Shown here: positions 8,177 to 16,837 of the stretch, one piece after another
Layout: every line of letters starts with the position of its first letter
How positions within the stretch are numbered: position 1 is the stretch's first letter
DNA from: Desulfobacula sp.
GTDB taxonomy: Bacteria > Desulfobacterota > Desulfobacteria > Desulfobacterales > Desulfobacteraceae
Direction of reading: 5' to 3'
Assembly (NCBI GenBank): GCA_023701135.1
Contig: JAMPXP010000023.1
Location: 1-64,000, forward strand
Length of the DNA stretch: 64,000 nt
Notes under the pieces: generated by a model
Told to the model about the DNA's origin: nothing
Seen by the model: the letters and a program-made list of their open reading frames with translations, nothing else
Databases searched by the model: none
Program-made: the position numbers and the translations under genes

Positions 8177-9822
8177 AGCTTCAGCTTTTTCCGGGCCTTT
8201 TCCGCCAGCTTTTCCCTGAAGATTTTGGAATTGTGACGGATGTCCACGGGAAAGGCTTTTTCAATGAAAATATGCTCGATGCCCGAGGTCAGGGGGTTGG
8301 CTTTGGCCAGGGCCAGCAGTTCCCGGATAAAGGCCTTTTCATCGCTGATGGGGGAAGAGGGCTCAATGAAGATGACGGGTGTCTGGTCGTTTTTCGGGCC
8401 CACCCCGGCCAGGGCGCTGCGGAACACCTTGTCGTGATTGTTAAAGATGGCTTCCACCGGAATGGTGTAAAGGGTTTCCTTGCGGGTCACCACCCGATGG
8501 TTTTTTCTGCCGCAGAACCAGATCCTGCCCTTGGAGTCCCGCCAGCCCAGATCTCCCATCCGATGCCAGATCTTACCGTCGGAATCCGGGATTTTGGCCA
8601 GCAGGTCCGCCTCACGGTTATTGAAATAATGTTCCGTCACCAGGTCGGCTTTGACCATGATCTCTCCCACCTGCTTTTCAGGGGCCTTGATGGTATCGTG
8701 GATCTGGGTGATGGGATTGTCCGTGATCCGGATGATCTCCACCCGGGTATCGCCGATGGGCCTGCCGATACAGAGGCCAAATCCTTTTTCGGTTAGGGAT
8801 TTGGTTTCCGCCAGGATTTCATTGGAAGCCATGGAAATGATGGGCACTGCCTCCGTGGCCCCGTAGGGGGTGTGGACCTGGGCCTCGCCAGTCAGCAGGG
8901 AGGAGAATTGCTCGATATTGGCCGGGCTCACCGGAGCCCCGGCCGAGATGACCCGCCTCAGAGAAGGCAATTTGATCTGGTGCTCCCGTCCGTATTTCCC
9001 CAAGCGGTTGAGCAGGGCCGGAGAGGCGAACATATTGGTGACCCCGTGGTTTTCAATGGCTTCGATGATCTTGCGCGGATTGGCCTTTGCCGGTTTGGTG
9101 GGGTCCATGTCCGGGATCACGGCCGTCATGCCCAGGGCCGGGTCAAACAGGGCAAACAGGGGAAAGGTGGGCAGGTCAATCTCGTCCGGTTCAATCCGGA
9201 AATACTCCTGGATCTGCCGGATCTGGGCGTCAAAATTGCCGTGGGTGTAAACCACACCCTTGGCTGGACCGGTGGACCCGGTGGTGAAGACGATGGCGGC
9301 GGTTTCATCCCGTGTGGTTTTGGCATGGGAATAGGGTTTATAGGGGCCGGTCAGCAACTGGTCCAGGGTGTATCCTCCCCAGAACCAGCGGTTGCCCACG
9401 GTGACCCAGTGTTTGACGGATTTAAAATACCGGGGTTTGAGCTTTCGCAGCAGATGGGCTTTTTCTATGCCGATGAAGGCCACGGGCCGACCTTCTTCCA
9501 AACATTGAAGCATCCTTTCGATGCCCATGCCCGGGTCCACCACCACCGGGATGGCGCCCACCTTAAACATGGCAAAGACGATGATGAAAAATTCCATGCC
9601 CGGCCGGACCATGAGGATGGTGCGGGTTCCCCGGACGATGCCGATCCGCTCAAGGCTGAAGGCCAGGCGGTCCGATTCCCGGTCCAGTTGGGTAAAGGTC
9701 ATCTGGCTGTAAAGGACCCGGCCGGCCCTGTCTCTTCCGGCGGGGTAAACAACGGCTCTTTTGTATGGATAAGCTTCCCGGGATTTTTTCAGGCCCAGGG
9801 CAATATTGGTATAGGATGTCAT
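8155..9822 (-). CDS. oleC: OleC-like AMP-dependent synthetase (beta-lactone synthetase family)
   Basis: A 555-residue adenylate-forming enzyme. It shows the P-loop-like motif FTTGSTGPAKGVVYTHGN (about residue 176), TPYGATEAVPI (about 320), and a C-terminal KNHRVVTRKETLYTIPVEA block. The long motif with GVVYTHGNF and the 'FPLFALFDPALGM' segment are characteristic of OleC, which in the hydrocarbon pathway activates a 2-alkyl-3-hydroxy acid and closes it to a beta-lactone. Without context it could be called a fatty-acyl-CoA or acyl-AMP ligase. OleC is favoured by its position as the last gene of an operon with OleA and OleB homologues. Its ATG overlaps the stop of the upstream membrane-protein gene by four bases, implying translational coupling. 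Confidence 0.85.
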   Translation of the reverse strand: MTSYTNIALGLKKSREAYPYKRAVVYPAGRDRAGRVLYSQMTFTQLDRESDRLAFSLERIGIVRGTRTILMVRPGMEFFIIVFAMFKVGAIPVVVDPGMGIERMLQCLEEGRPVAFIGIEKAHLLRKLKPRYFKSVKHWVTVGNRWFWGGYTLDQLLTGPYKPYSHAKTTRDETAAIVFTTGSTGPAKGVVYTHGNFDAQIRQIQEYFRIEPDEIDLPTFPLFALFDPALGMTAVIPDMDPTKPAKANPRKIIEAIENHGVTNMFASPALLNRLGKYGREHQIKLPSLRRVISAGAPVSPANIEQFSSLLTGEAQVHTPYGATEAVPIISMASNEILAETKSLTEKGFGLCIGRPIGDTRVEIIRITDNPITQIHDTIKAPEKQVGEIMVKADLVTEHYFNNREADLLAKIPDSDGKIWHRMGDLGWRDSKGRIWFCGRKNHRVVTRKETLYTIPVEAIFNNHDKVFRSALAGVGPKNDQTPVIFIEPSSPISDEKAFIRELLALAKANPLTSGIEHIFIEKAFPVDIRHNSKIFREKLAEKARKKLKLQSGKRS

Positions 9823-10574
9823 AAGAATTTCTTTTTCAGCATATACAGGGTTCCCTTGATCAGGCCCTGTGGAGGCGTCTCTTCCGGTCGTATGGTTTGG
9901 GTCAGTTCCTGGGCAGGGGCAAGGGCGGCGCCTGCAAGTTCAGTCAGTTCCTTATTTCTTTCATTTATCTGGATCATGGCCTGTTCCGGATTGACACGGA
10001 ACAGAACGTAGATTTCTTTAACCGGTTTTTCAATTTTTAAAAAGCCTTTTTGCAGATTTATTTTTGCTTTTTCCCAGACTGCTTTTTCCTTTTCCGCAAT
10101 TTTCCCCTGTTCCGGATATTTTTTTGCGATCCCGTCTATCCGTGCAATTTCCTTGTCCATCAATGTGATTTGTGTGTTACAGGTCAGAAAGGCGGCATAG
10201 AGGTCCGGGAAATGGTCAAAACAGAACCGGATCATTTCTTCCGGAAGGTTGATATGCTTTAATTCCGTTTTTTGATACACCGCTTTCAGGGATGCGGGAT
10301 CCTTGGGGGCAAAATACAGTTTATAGACCAGAAAAGAGGAGGCGCCCAGGGCAATGAGAACGAGAACGGCAACAAAAATAAGCTTTTTGGGGATCTGTAT
10401 TCTTTTTTTTGCTTTTTTTTCAGACGTTCCGTCTCCAGGTGTTTCAGGATCCTTGGAAGTCTTTTTCTTATCTTTTTTTTCCTCGGGCTTTTTTTCCTTG
10501 TCATTTTCCCCGGATTTTTTTGAAGACGCTTCTGTTTCGCCGTCCTTTTTTTTCTTTTTCAAAAGTTTAAGCAT
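9819..10574 (-). CDS. Lys-rich single-pass membrane protein with coiled-coil, unknown function, inside the ole operon
   Basis: A 251-residue protein I do not recognise. Residues 1-65 are extremely Lys/Glu-rich and low in complexity (starting MLKLLKKKKKDGE). One membrane segment follows (LIFVAVLVLIALGASSFLVY, about 67-87). The remaining 160 residues are mostly helical with heptad-like text (KEIARIDGIAKKYPEQGKI, INERNKELTELAGA) and end basic, LKKKFL. The likely topology is a positively charged cytoplasmic tail, one membrane pass and an external or periplasmic helical domain. It has a strong GGGGGG ribosome-binding site, lies 45 bases after oleB, and overlaps oleC by four bases. Position suggests it serves the Ole enzymes, perhaps as a membrane anchor; that is inference. 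Confidence 0.7.
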   Translation of the reverse strand: MLKLLKKKKKDGETEASSKKSGENDKEKKPEEKKDKKKTSKDPETPGDGTSEKKAKKRIQIPKKLIFVAVLVLIALGASSFLVYKLYFAPKDPASLKAVYQKTELKHINLPEEMIRFCFDHFPDLYAAFLTCNTQITLMDKEIARIDGIAKKYPEQGKIAEKEKAVWEKAKINLQKGFLKIEKPVKEIYVLFRVNPEQAMIQINERNKELTELAGAALAPAQELTQTIRPEETPPQGLIKGTLYMLKKKFL

Positions 10575-10619
10575 ACCGTCCCCCCTTAACCCGGTTTAAG
10601 ACCTGCATCCTGATCCACC

Positions 10620-11534
10620 CTATCGTGTTAAAAAGGCGTTGATCAGAGCCAGGGTCTCTGCGGGTTTGTCTTCAAACAGATAATGGCCTGCGTCATGGAA
10701 CACATGGGTTTCCGCCCCTGGAAACCGGCGTTTGAACTCATTTAAAAAGGTCAGATCAAATACAAAATCCCTTGCCCCCCATAGAAACAGGAGGTGTGAT
10801 TCAGCCAGCAGATGTAAATGGCGGTCCACATGATCCACAAGGGCATAACTCCGGTCTTTTTCACATATCGGTATGTCCTGGACAAATTTTAAGGTGGCGA
10901 TGCGGTTTTTCCAGGAATTATAGGGTTCCACAAGGCCGGCCTTCACCTGGCGGGGTAATTTTTTTTCAGGGGCCAGATACAGGGCCCCCCGGGCAAAGGC
11001 ATTCAGCCCGAGGACCGCCGGGACTGCGAAAAAGGGAACATATTTGATCAGTCTGAGAAGAAAGGGAAAGGTTTTTTCTTTGGGCAGGAAAAACCCGGAG
11101 GTATTGGTGATGACGATCTTGTCTATTTTTTCGGGATGCCGGACGGCAAAGGCCAGGCCGATCATGCCCCCCCAGTCGTGGACCACCAGATGGATCTTTT
11201 CCGTAATATTCAGGCGGCCGACAAAGGTTTCAAGATCCCTGACCCTGGATTCAAGGGTATAGGCATAGGCTTTGGCGCCGGGTTTGTCGGAAAAGCCGCA
11301 ACCGATATGGTCCGGAGCAATGGCCCGGAAATTTTTGGGCAGGCCGGTGATGAGATTCCTGAAATAAAAGGACCAGGTGGGATTGCCGTGGACCATGAGG
11401 ACGGGTTTTCCCCGGCCTTCGTCCACATAATGAAGGGTCTGTCCCCCGATTTCCATGAATTTGGATTCAAAGGGATACAGTTCCGCAAAGGTCCGGGTGG
11501 AGGTCAGGGTTCCGTTGATGGATTTTTCTACCAT
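10620..11534 (-). CDS. oleB: OleB-like alpha/beta hydrolase (beta-lactone decarboxylase family)
   Basis: A 304-residue alpha/beta hydrolase. Oxyanion-hole text VHGNPTWSFYFRNL (about residue 49), nucleophile elbow VVHDWGGMIG with Asp at the nucleophile position (about 118), and catalytic His in HDAGHYLFED (about 280). A haloalkane-dehalogenase-like Asp nucleophile is what OleB uses to break the beta-lactone into an olefin and CO2. Alone this could be a haloalkane dehalogenase or epoxide hydrolase; placement directly after oleA, overlapping it by seven bases, supports OleB. The predicted substrate is the cis-beta-lactone delivered by OleC. Confidence 0.85.
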   Translation of the reverse strand: MVEKSINGTLTSTRTFAELYPFESKFMEIGGQTLHYVDEGRGKPVLMVHGNPTWSFYFRNLITGLPKNFRAIAPDHIGCGFSDKPGAKAYAYTLESRVRDLETFVGRLNITEKIHLVVHDWGGMIGLAFAVRHPEKIDKIVITNTSGFFLPKEKTFPFLLRLIKYVPFFAVPAVLGLNAFARGALYLAPEKKLPRQVKAGLVEPYNSWKNRIATLKFVQDIPICEKDRSYALVDHVDRHLHLLAESHLLFLWGARDFVFDLTFLNEFKRRFPGAETHVFHDAGHYLFEDKPAETLALINAFLTR

Positions 11535-12580
11535 CTCACACCCAGGATATAACAGTTCAGGCCGGAGCCCACGCCGATGAAGGCCACCAGGTCTTCCGGC
11601 TTTAAAAAGCCCCTTTCATCGGCAATGGCGGCGGTAATGGGAAGGGAGACCGTACCGATATTCCCAAGGAAGGGAAAGGTGCAGAAATCCTTTTGTATGT
11701 CCTGGTTCAGGGCCTGGTAGAATTTCTGGTGGTGGATGGCCCCGACCTGGTGGCCGATGAATTTATCCGGCTCATGGTCTGACAGGTTGAATTCATTTTT
11801 AAAGGCCATAAAGGTTTTCTGCGCCAGGGCCACCCCCTGTTCCAGAACATCCTGGGCCCGGGTTCTCATGATGACCCGGGAATGGGTGGGCATGCCCTTG
11901 TCTTCAAAGCCCCAGTGGCAGAGATCAAAATGTTGAATGGCATTTCTCACCACCCCGCCTTTCAGGGCGTGTTTTCGGTTCTCCGGGTTGCCCAGGGTAC
12001 CGTCGGTGAGAAGGACGGCGGCGGCTCCTGATCCGCCGGTCATGGTGGCAATGGTGTCTTTGTAAAAATCAATGCTGTTGTGGGCATTGATTTCATCAAT
12101 GGTGGCATCCACAATCTGCCGGGCCGTTTCACAGGACACCACCAGGCCTGCCCGGATATTGCCCAGTTCGATTTCATTGGCAATCTGGACCATGCCCGTG
12201 ATCATACCGAGACAGGCGCTTTTCACATCAAAGACGTGGGCCTTTTCCCCCAGGTTCAGGCGGGCGGCAACGGCACAGGAGGTGGCCGGTTCAAACCCGT
12301 CCTGGCAGACCCCGCAATAGACCAGGGCCCCGATCTGGTCAGGGGAGATCTCGGCTTCATCCAGGGCCCTTTGCCCGGCAATGGCAGCATGCTCGGCCAG
12401 GGTATGGTCCCTGTCCCAGTACCGCCGCTCCCGGATGCCGGTCAAGGCTTCTAGTTGGCCCGGCGCAAATCCCACGGCCGTGTAAAAGGGCAGGAGTTTT
12501 TTTTCCAGTTCTGCGGTGGTGACCACCCGGGAGGGAAGTTCATATCCAAAGGATTCAATAAATACACGTGAATATTTCAT
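11528..12580 (-). CDS. oleA: OleA-like thiolase-fold enzyme (head-to-head acyl condensation)
   Basis: A 350-residue ketoacyl-ACP synthase III-type protein. Motifs seen: GYELPSRVVTTAELE (residues 12-26), LTGIRERRYW (46-55), DGFEPATSCAVAARL with Glu97, and the nucleophile Cys123 in FDVKSACLGM; later IGHQVGAIHH (His) and FLGNIGT (Asn) supply the other thiolase-fold catalytic residues. The opening text and the Glu before the Cys fit OleA, which condenses two acyl chains head to head to a 2-alkyl-3-ketoacid, better than FabH. Translation is coupled to the upstream megasynthase: ATG overlaps its stop by four bases, with TGGAGA just upstream. FabH-like priming of the neighbouring synthase is the main alternative role. 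Confidence 0.85.
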   Translation of the reverse strand: MKYSRVFIESFGYELPSRVVTTAELEKKLLPFYTAVGFAPGQLEALTGIRERRYWDRDHTLAEHAAIAGQRALDEAEISPDQIGALVYCGVCQDGFEPATSCAVAARLNLGEKAHVFDVKSACLGMITGMVQIANEIELGNIRAGLVVSCETARQIVDATIDEINAHNSIDFYKDTIATMTGGSGAAAVLLTDGTLGNPENRKHALKGGVVRNAIQHFDLCHWGFEDKGMPTHSRVIMRTRAQDVLEQGVALAQKTFMAFKNEFNLSDHEPDKFIGHQVGAIHHQKFYQALNQDIQKDFCTFPFLGNIGTVSLPITAAIADERGFLKPEDLVAFIGVGSGLNCYILGVRW

Positions 12581-15500
12581 TTGCGTCTCCAGAAAGATAC
12601 CAGGTCATCCTGGGTCAGGCCCGCCAGTTTCATGCCCATATTCCGGTAAAGGACAATCCTCAGGTCATCGGAAAACATATGGGCATCGGCCAGGACATAG
12701 GGTTCGGGCCCATAGGCCATTTTTTTGATTTCCAGCTCGTACCGGGCTTTTTTTGTCTTGGGTGTCACCGGTCCCCGGCATTTCAGATCGCTTTCATTGC
12801 CCGGAAGAATATCATAATACACATCCTCCCGGTCACTTACCCAGCCCGTCCTCTGGGTGAAAATTCTCAAGGCATGGGCGCAGCATTCATACATGAGGGT
12901 GCCGGGCATGACCGGATCATCGATAAAATGACAGGTTAAAAACCAGTCATCGGGCCGGATGTCGGCTTCGGCAACGATGGAGCCGAGGCCGAACCGGCCG
13001 CCCTTTGGATCAAATTCAAGAACCCGGTCAATGAGGTGCATCCGGCCGCCGGGAAGAAAAAGCTTGGTTCCGAGTCGTTTGCCCCTGAATTCAGGTCCAA
13101 AGGCAAGCGCCAGGTCCCCGGTTCTCAGGGCCTGGACCTGATCCTCTGAAAATCCGGTCTTGAACACCGGGACCAGGGGAGAAATTTCAGGCAGGAGAGC
13201 TGTTTTTTCCAGATCCTCTTTTTTCAGGATAATGCCCCCTGAATTTTCAACCTCGGCTTCCGTGAAAAAACCGGCGCATCCGTTCCGCATGGAAATCAGG
13301 AGCTGGTTGCCGACATAGCCTTTATAATGGAAAAAGAACAGGTAAACCTCTCCCTGTTTTAAGAACCGGTCGATTTCAATATGGTATTCAATGGTCTCTC
13401 CGGGTTGGGGCAGGGTCCGGTGAAAGGTCACCCGGGCATCCAGGAGCCGGTATTTTCTTTTGCCTTTGACCACATGGTCGATGCCCAGCCAGGCGCAGAG
13501 AAAAAGGTCGGCCTGGCCGGCTTCAATGGAAATGGAAACCGGGGCCTTGCCGCCGTCCAGGTACCAGGCCCCCTGCCGAACATCGTGCTGGGTGACAATG
13601 CTTCCCGAGGTCAGGGAAAGCATTTCCCCCCGGATCTCCATGATCCGGTCCACCAGCATCAGGGGTTCCGCCGGAAGCCTGACCCTCACCGGATAGGTGT
13701 CGATGATGTCAAAGGACTCTCCCAGGACCTTGCCGGCCTTTCCCACGGCATATTCAAGGCATTCTTCCCGGTCGAGAAAGGGGGCCGGAGCTTGGCCTTT
13801 TATCCCATCCGGGGCCTGAAGGACGCGGCCTGCCAGGCGGGTCAGGGCCTTAAACTGTTTTTCCATTTCCAGCATATTCTGTTTTGAGAATTCCAGGAAT
13901 TTTTCATGGGCAAGGGCGGTTTCAGGATTTCCGGGTAAGAAGGGGCCGGGATGAAATCCGGGGTCCGGGACTGGAGTCGCTTCATGGGCCGCTTCAGGAG
14001 CTGTTTCAGGAGCCGGTGCTAAAGGGGCCGAGGCTGGCCGCATGCCGGGAACTGGTCCCCGGCTGGTTTTTAGAACCAGTCTTTTCCGGGCTACGGCAAG
14101 GGGGTCCTGACGGATATCGGATTGAAACGGACGTTTAATAGGGGGGTGTTGACCCTTATAGGCTTCAAGAACGGCATGGGACACGGTGCCGGCCAGGGAG
14201 ACGGAAGCGACACCGGCTTTTTCCGGCAGCCCCCGGTGATAAAGGCCCAGAGCGGTTTTGATGATTGAAAACAGGGAAGAAACAGCCCCGGTATTCCCAA
14301 TGACGGAAGCCGCGGAGGCAATAGAAAAATCCGGAAAGGAGGACCCGGGGAAAAGGGTGTCCAATGCTTTGGCTTCGGCCCTGTCATGATCCGTGACCCC
14401 AGGGGCTGCGGTTTCATAAAAGCTGATGTCGGAAAGGCCGGTTTCTGAATCGGCCAGTGCGGTTTCCAGGGACCGGAGGTAAAGGGATTCCAGGGCTCCG
14501 GGGTCAGGGTGGGTTTCTCCGGGGAGGGGGCCGCCCGAGGCATCTGAAATACCGGTGATCACCCCGTAAATCCGGTCCCTGTCCAGGATGGCCTGGTCCA
14601 GGCGTTTCAACACAAGGGCCGCGGCCCCTTCAGAGGGCAGGATATTTTCGGAATGGGGTTTTGCCCCTTCATGAAGGGCAAATTGCCGGACATCCCCGCC
14701 AAGGTCCACACAGGCGCAGATAAAGACATCGGTCTCATGGCTGCCGAGGGAATGAACCGCCGTTTCAATGGTTTTCATGCCGGAACCGGCGCCGGCGGAA
14801 AGGGTGAAGCAGGGCCCGCCCAGCTTGAATTCCCGGGCCACCCGGGAGGCCGTGATGCCGCCCAGGGCCCCCAGGGTCCGGTTAAAGGTCAGGGCAGGGG
14901 AGAGCTGGTCTCTGATCTTTTTCTCGACGGGCCCGGCGGTCCATCTCAAATGAAAATCCGTGGCCCCGTAATCGAATTCAATGCCCACGGCGCAGCCCAT
15001 GCCGTGCCGGGGCGGTTCCCCGTCCAGGGGCCGGGGACTGATGCCCGCATCTTCCAGGGCGCCTTTGGCGGCCTTGAGCAAAAGGAGGTGCTGGGGCAGG
15101 ATGTCTTCCATCTGAAGGGGGGGGATGTGGAATTCCCCATAATCGATTGAAAATTCATCCAGGAAATAGCCTTTTTTTTCCGGGACGGCGCCGGTCCTTC
15201 TCCACCGGGTTCCGGGCAATTCCGGGGTCAATTGCGTTTTGCCCAGGACGAGGTCCCTGAACCCGGAAAGGGAATCGCAGTCCTTTAAAAGGGTTCCCAT
15301 GCCGATGACGGCGCAGGGAACCGGTTGAACCCGTTCTGTCTTTTCCGGTTGTGAAAGGGGTGCTCCACCGGGCCGGGAAGGGGGCCTGTATGCTTCAGCC
15401 CTGTACGCTTCACCCCTGTATTCTTCGACAAGGATATGGGCATTGATGCCGCCGAAGCCAAAGGCGCTGACGGCGGCCCTCCGGGGAAGGCCGGGTCCTG

Positions 15501-16731
15501 CGGGTTTCCATTCTTCCACCTCGGTCTGGACCCGGATATGGGAATGGTGCAGGGGGCTTTGGGCCGGGGGAGCGGTGAAATTCAGGGAGGGCGGCAGGAT
15601 GCCCCGGTTCATGGACAGCAGGGTCTTGATGAAGCCTGCCGCTCCGGCAGCGGTCAGAAGATGGCCGATCATGGATTTTACGGATCCTATGGAAAGAGGG
15701 GCTCCGGAGCAGCCGGAAATACGGTAGAGTTCATGGATGCTGGAAAGCTCCACCGCATCCCCCACAGGGGTGCCGGAGCCGTGGCATTCCATGTACTGGA
15801 TGTCGGAAGGAGACCATCCGGCCTGTTCATAGGCCTGGATCATGGCCCTGACCTGGCCTTCCGAGGCCGGTCCCACCAGGGTTCCCTCGATATCGTTGGA
15901 TACCCCGGCCCCCGTGATCACGGCATGGATGGTATCGCCGCAGGCAAGGGCGTCTTCCAGCCGTTTCAGGACCACAATGCCGGCGCCCTCACCCACCACC
16001 AGCCCGTCGGCGGTCTTGTCAAAGGCGGCGCACCGTCCCGAGGGCGACAGGGCCTGGAGTTGGGTAAATCCGATCTGGGTATACAGGGCATCGGGCCTGG
16101 AAACGCCGCCGGCCACCATGATATCCGCTTTTCCCAACTGCAGGTGCTCACAGGCCAGCTTGACGGCAAAAAGGGAAGAGGCGCAGGCCGCATCCAGGGT
16201 GAAGCAACCGGCTTCAAACCCCATGGCCCTGGCCAGGATGGCGGCGGGAAGAAAGACCATGCCCGTATTTAAAAAATCTTCAGGGCCGGGGGCCTTATAG
16301 GTTTTCCCGCACAGAAGCTGCCGGGAAAAATCCGAAGACCGGTCCGTGGGAAGGGCGATGGCGGCAAGGATCACCCCGGTCCGCTGTTTGTCTGCTTTTG
16401 TGTGCCGGCATTGCAAAAAAGCCTCCCGGCCGGCATGGAGAACCAGTTGATGGACCGGGTCAAGCAGGGAAAGAAGGCTTGGGTCCATAAGAAAACCCGA
16501 GGGATCAAAGTCAAAATGGTCAATGAGCCCTGCTTTGTTGGAAACGGCCTTGTCCGGAACCGGGGTGTTGGAGACAAAGTCCTGAACCGGCCCGGCCCAC
16601 CGATGATCCGGAACCCGGATGATGCAGTCTTTTTTTTGAAGGATGTGGTCCAGGAAAATGTTTGTGTTCCCGGCCTGGGGGAAGACCCCGGCCATGGCGA
16701 CAACGGCAGTTTTTCCGGTCATTTTTTTCAT
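12577..16731 (-). CDS. PfaC-like multidomain synthase (KS-CLF-DH-DH)
   Basis: A 1384-residue megasynthase. Domain order: active ketosynthase (about 5-430) with DAACASSLFAV (Cys near 180), ECHGSGTPVGDA (His near 315) and SVKSMIGHLLTAAG (His near 352); a second ketosynthase fold (about 465-870) lacking these residues, as LSAGAGSGMKT replaces the Cys motif and YETAAPGVTD the His motif, i.e. a chain-length-factor-type domain; a Pro/Ala-rich linker (about 890-960); and two FabA-type hot-dog dehydratases (about 1010-1180 with LMLVDRIMEI and SIEAGQADLF; about 1230-1384 with HLIDRVLEF and CHFIDDPVMPG). This is the PfaC arrangement of polyunsaturated fatty acid synthases. No ACP, AT, KR or ER domain is present and no pfaA, pfaB or pfaD lies nearby. 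First gene of the ole operon. Confidence 0.85.
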   Translation of the reverse strand: MKKMTGKTAVVAMAGVFPQAGNTNIFLDHILQKKDCIIRVPDHRWAGPVQDFVSNTPVPDKAVSNKAGLIDHFDFDPSGFLMDPSLLSLLDPVHQLVLHAGREAFLQCRHTKADKQRTGVILAAIALPTDRSSDFSRQLLCGKTYKAPGPEDFLNTGMVFLPAAILARAMGFEAGCFTLDAACASSLFAVKLACEHLQLGKADIMVAGGVSRPDALYTQIGFTQLQALSPSGRCAAFDKTADGLVVGEGAGIVVLKRLEDALACGDTIHAVITGAGVSNDIEGTLVGPASEGQVRAMIQAYEQAGWSPSDIQYMECHGSGTPVGDAVELSSIHELYRISGCSGAPLSIGSVKSMIGHLLTAAGAAGFIKTLLSMNRGILPPSLNFTAPPAQSPLHHSHIRVQTEVEEWKPAGPGLPRRAAVSAFGFGGINAHILVEEYRGEAYRAEAYRPPSRPGGAPLSQPEKTERVQPVPCAVIGMGTLLKDCDSLSGFRDLVLGKTQLTPELPGTRWRRTGAVPEKKGYFLDEFSIDYGEFHIPPLQMEDILPQHLLLLKAAKGALEDAGISPRPLDGEPPRHGMGCAVGIEFDYGATDFHLRWTAGPVEKKIRDQLSPALTFNRTLGALGGITASRVAREFKLGGPCFTLSAGAGSGMKTIETAVHSLGSHETDVFICACVDLGGDVRQFALHEGAKPHSENILPSEGAAALVLKRLDQAILDRDRIYGVITGISDASGGPLPGETHPDPGALESLYLRSLETALADSETGLSDISFYETAAPGVTDHDRAEAKALDTLFPGSSFPDFSIASAASVIGNTGAVSSLFSIIKTALGLYHRGLPEKAGVASVSLAGTVSHAVLEAYKGQHPPIKRPFQSDIRQDPLAVARKRLVLKTSRGPVPGMRPASAPLAPAPETAPEAAHEATPVPDPGFHPGPFLPGNPETALAHEKFLEFSKQNMLEMEKQFKALTRLAGRVLQAPDGIKGQAPAPFLDREECLEYAVGKAGKVLGESFDIIDTYPVRVRLPAEPLMLVDRIMEIRGEMLSLTSGSIVTQHDVRQGAWYLDGGKAPVSISIEAGQADLFLCAWLGIDHVVKGKRKYRLLDARVTFHRTLPQPGETIEYHIEIDRFLKQGEVYLFFFHYKGYVGNQLLISMRNGCAGFFTEAEVENSGGIILKKEDLEKTALLPEISPLVPVFKTGFSEDQVQALRTGDLALAFGPEFRGKRLGTKLFLPGGRMHLIDRVLEFDPKGGRFGLGSIVAEADIRPDDWFLTCHFIDDPVMPGTLMYECCAHALRIFTQRTGWVSDREDVYYDILPGNESDLKCRGPVTPKTKKARYELEIKKMAYGPEPYVLADAHMFSDDLRIVLYRNMGMKLAGLTQDDLVSFWRRK

Positions 16732-16738
16732 ATGGGCT

Positions 16739-16767
16739 GATATAATGGAGAACCTGCCCGATTACAA
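16739..16767 (-). promoter_or_regulatory. Candidate promoter of the pfaC-like/ole operon
   Basis: On the minus strand TTGTAA (16767-16762), 17 bases, then TATATC (16744-16739). Each hexamer matches four of six sigma-70 consensus bases. Predicted transcription start lies about seven bases downstream, at or next to the ATG at 16731. No Shine-Dalgarno sequence precedes that ATG, so a leaderless transcript is possible. Weak match; only position and spacing support it. Confidence 0.3.
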
Positions 16768-16837
16768 GGAGGCAATGTAAAATTTGTGTAAAATTCCGTT
16801 TGTCCGCCCGGTTGCAAGGGGCTAAGCCCCTGGAAAA

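Noticed and set aside
8872-10011. Long plus-strand open frame opposite oleC and the membrane-protein gene
   Set aside because: Composition is Gly/His/Asp-rich noise typical of antisense frames in GC-rich DNA; the minus-strand frame has clear OleC motifs.
15436-16272. 278-codon plus-strand frame opposite the PfaC-like gene
   Set aside because: Shadow of the ketosynthase coding strand, Gly/His-rich, no recognisable domain.
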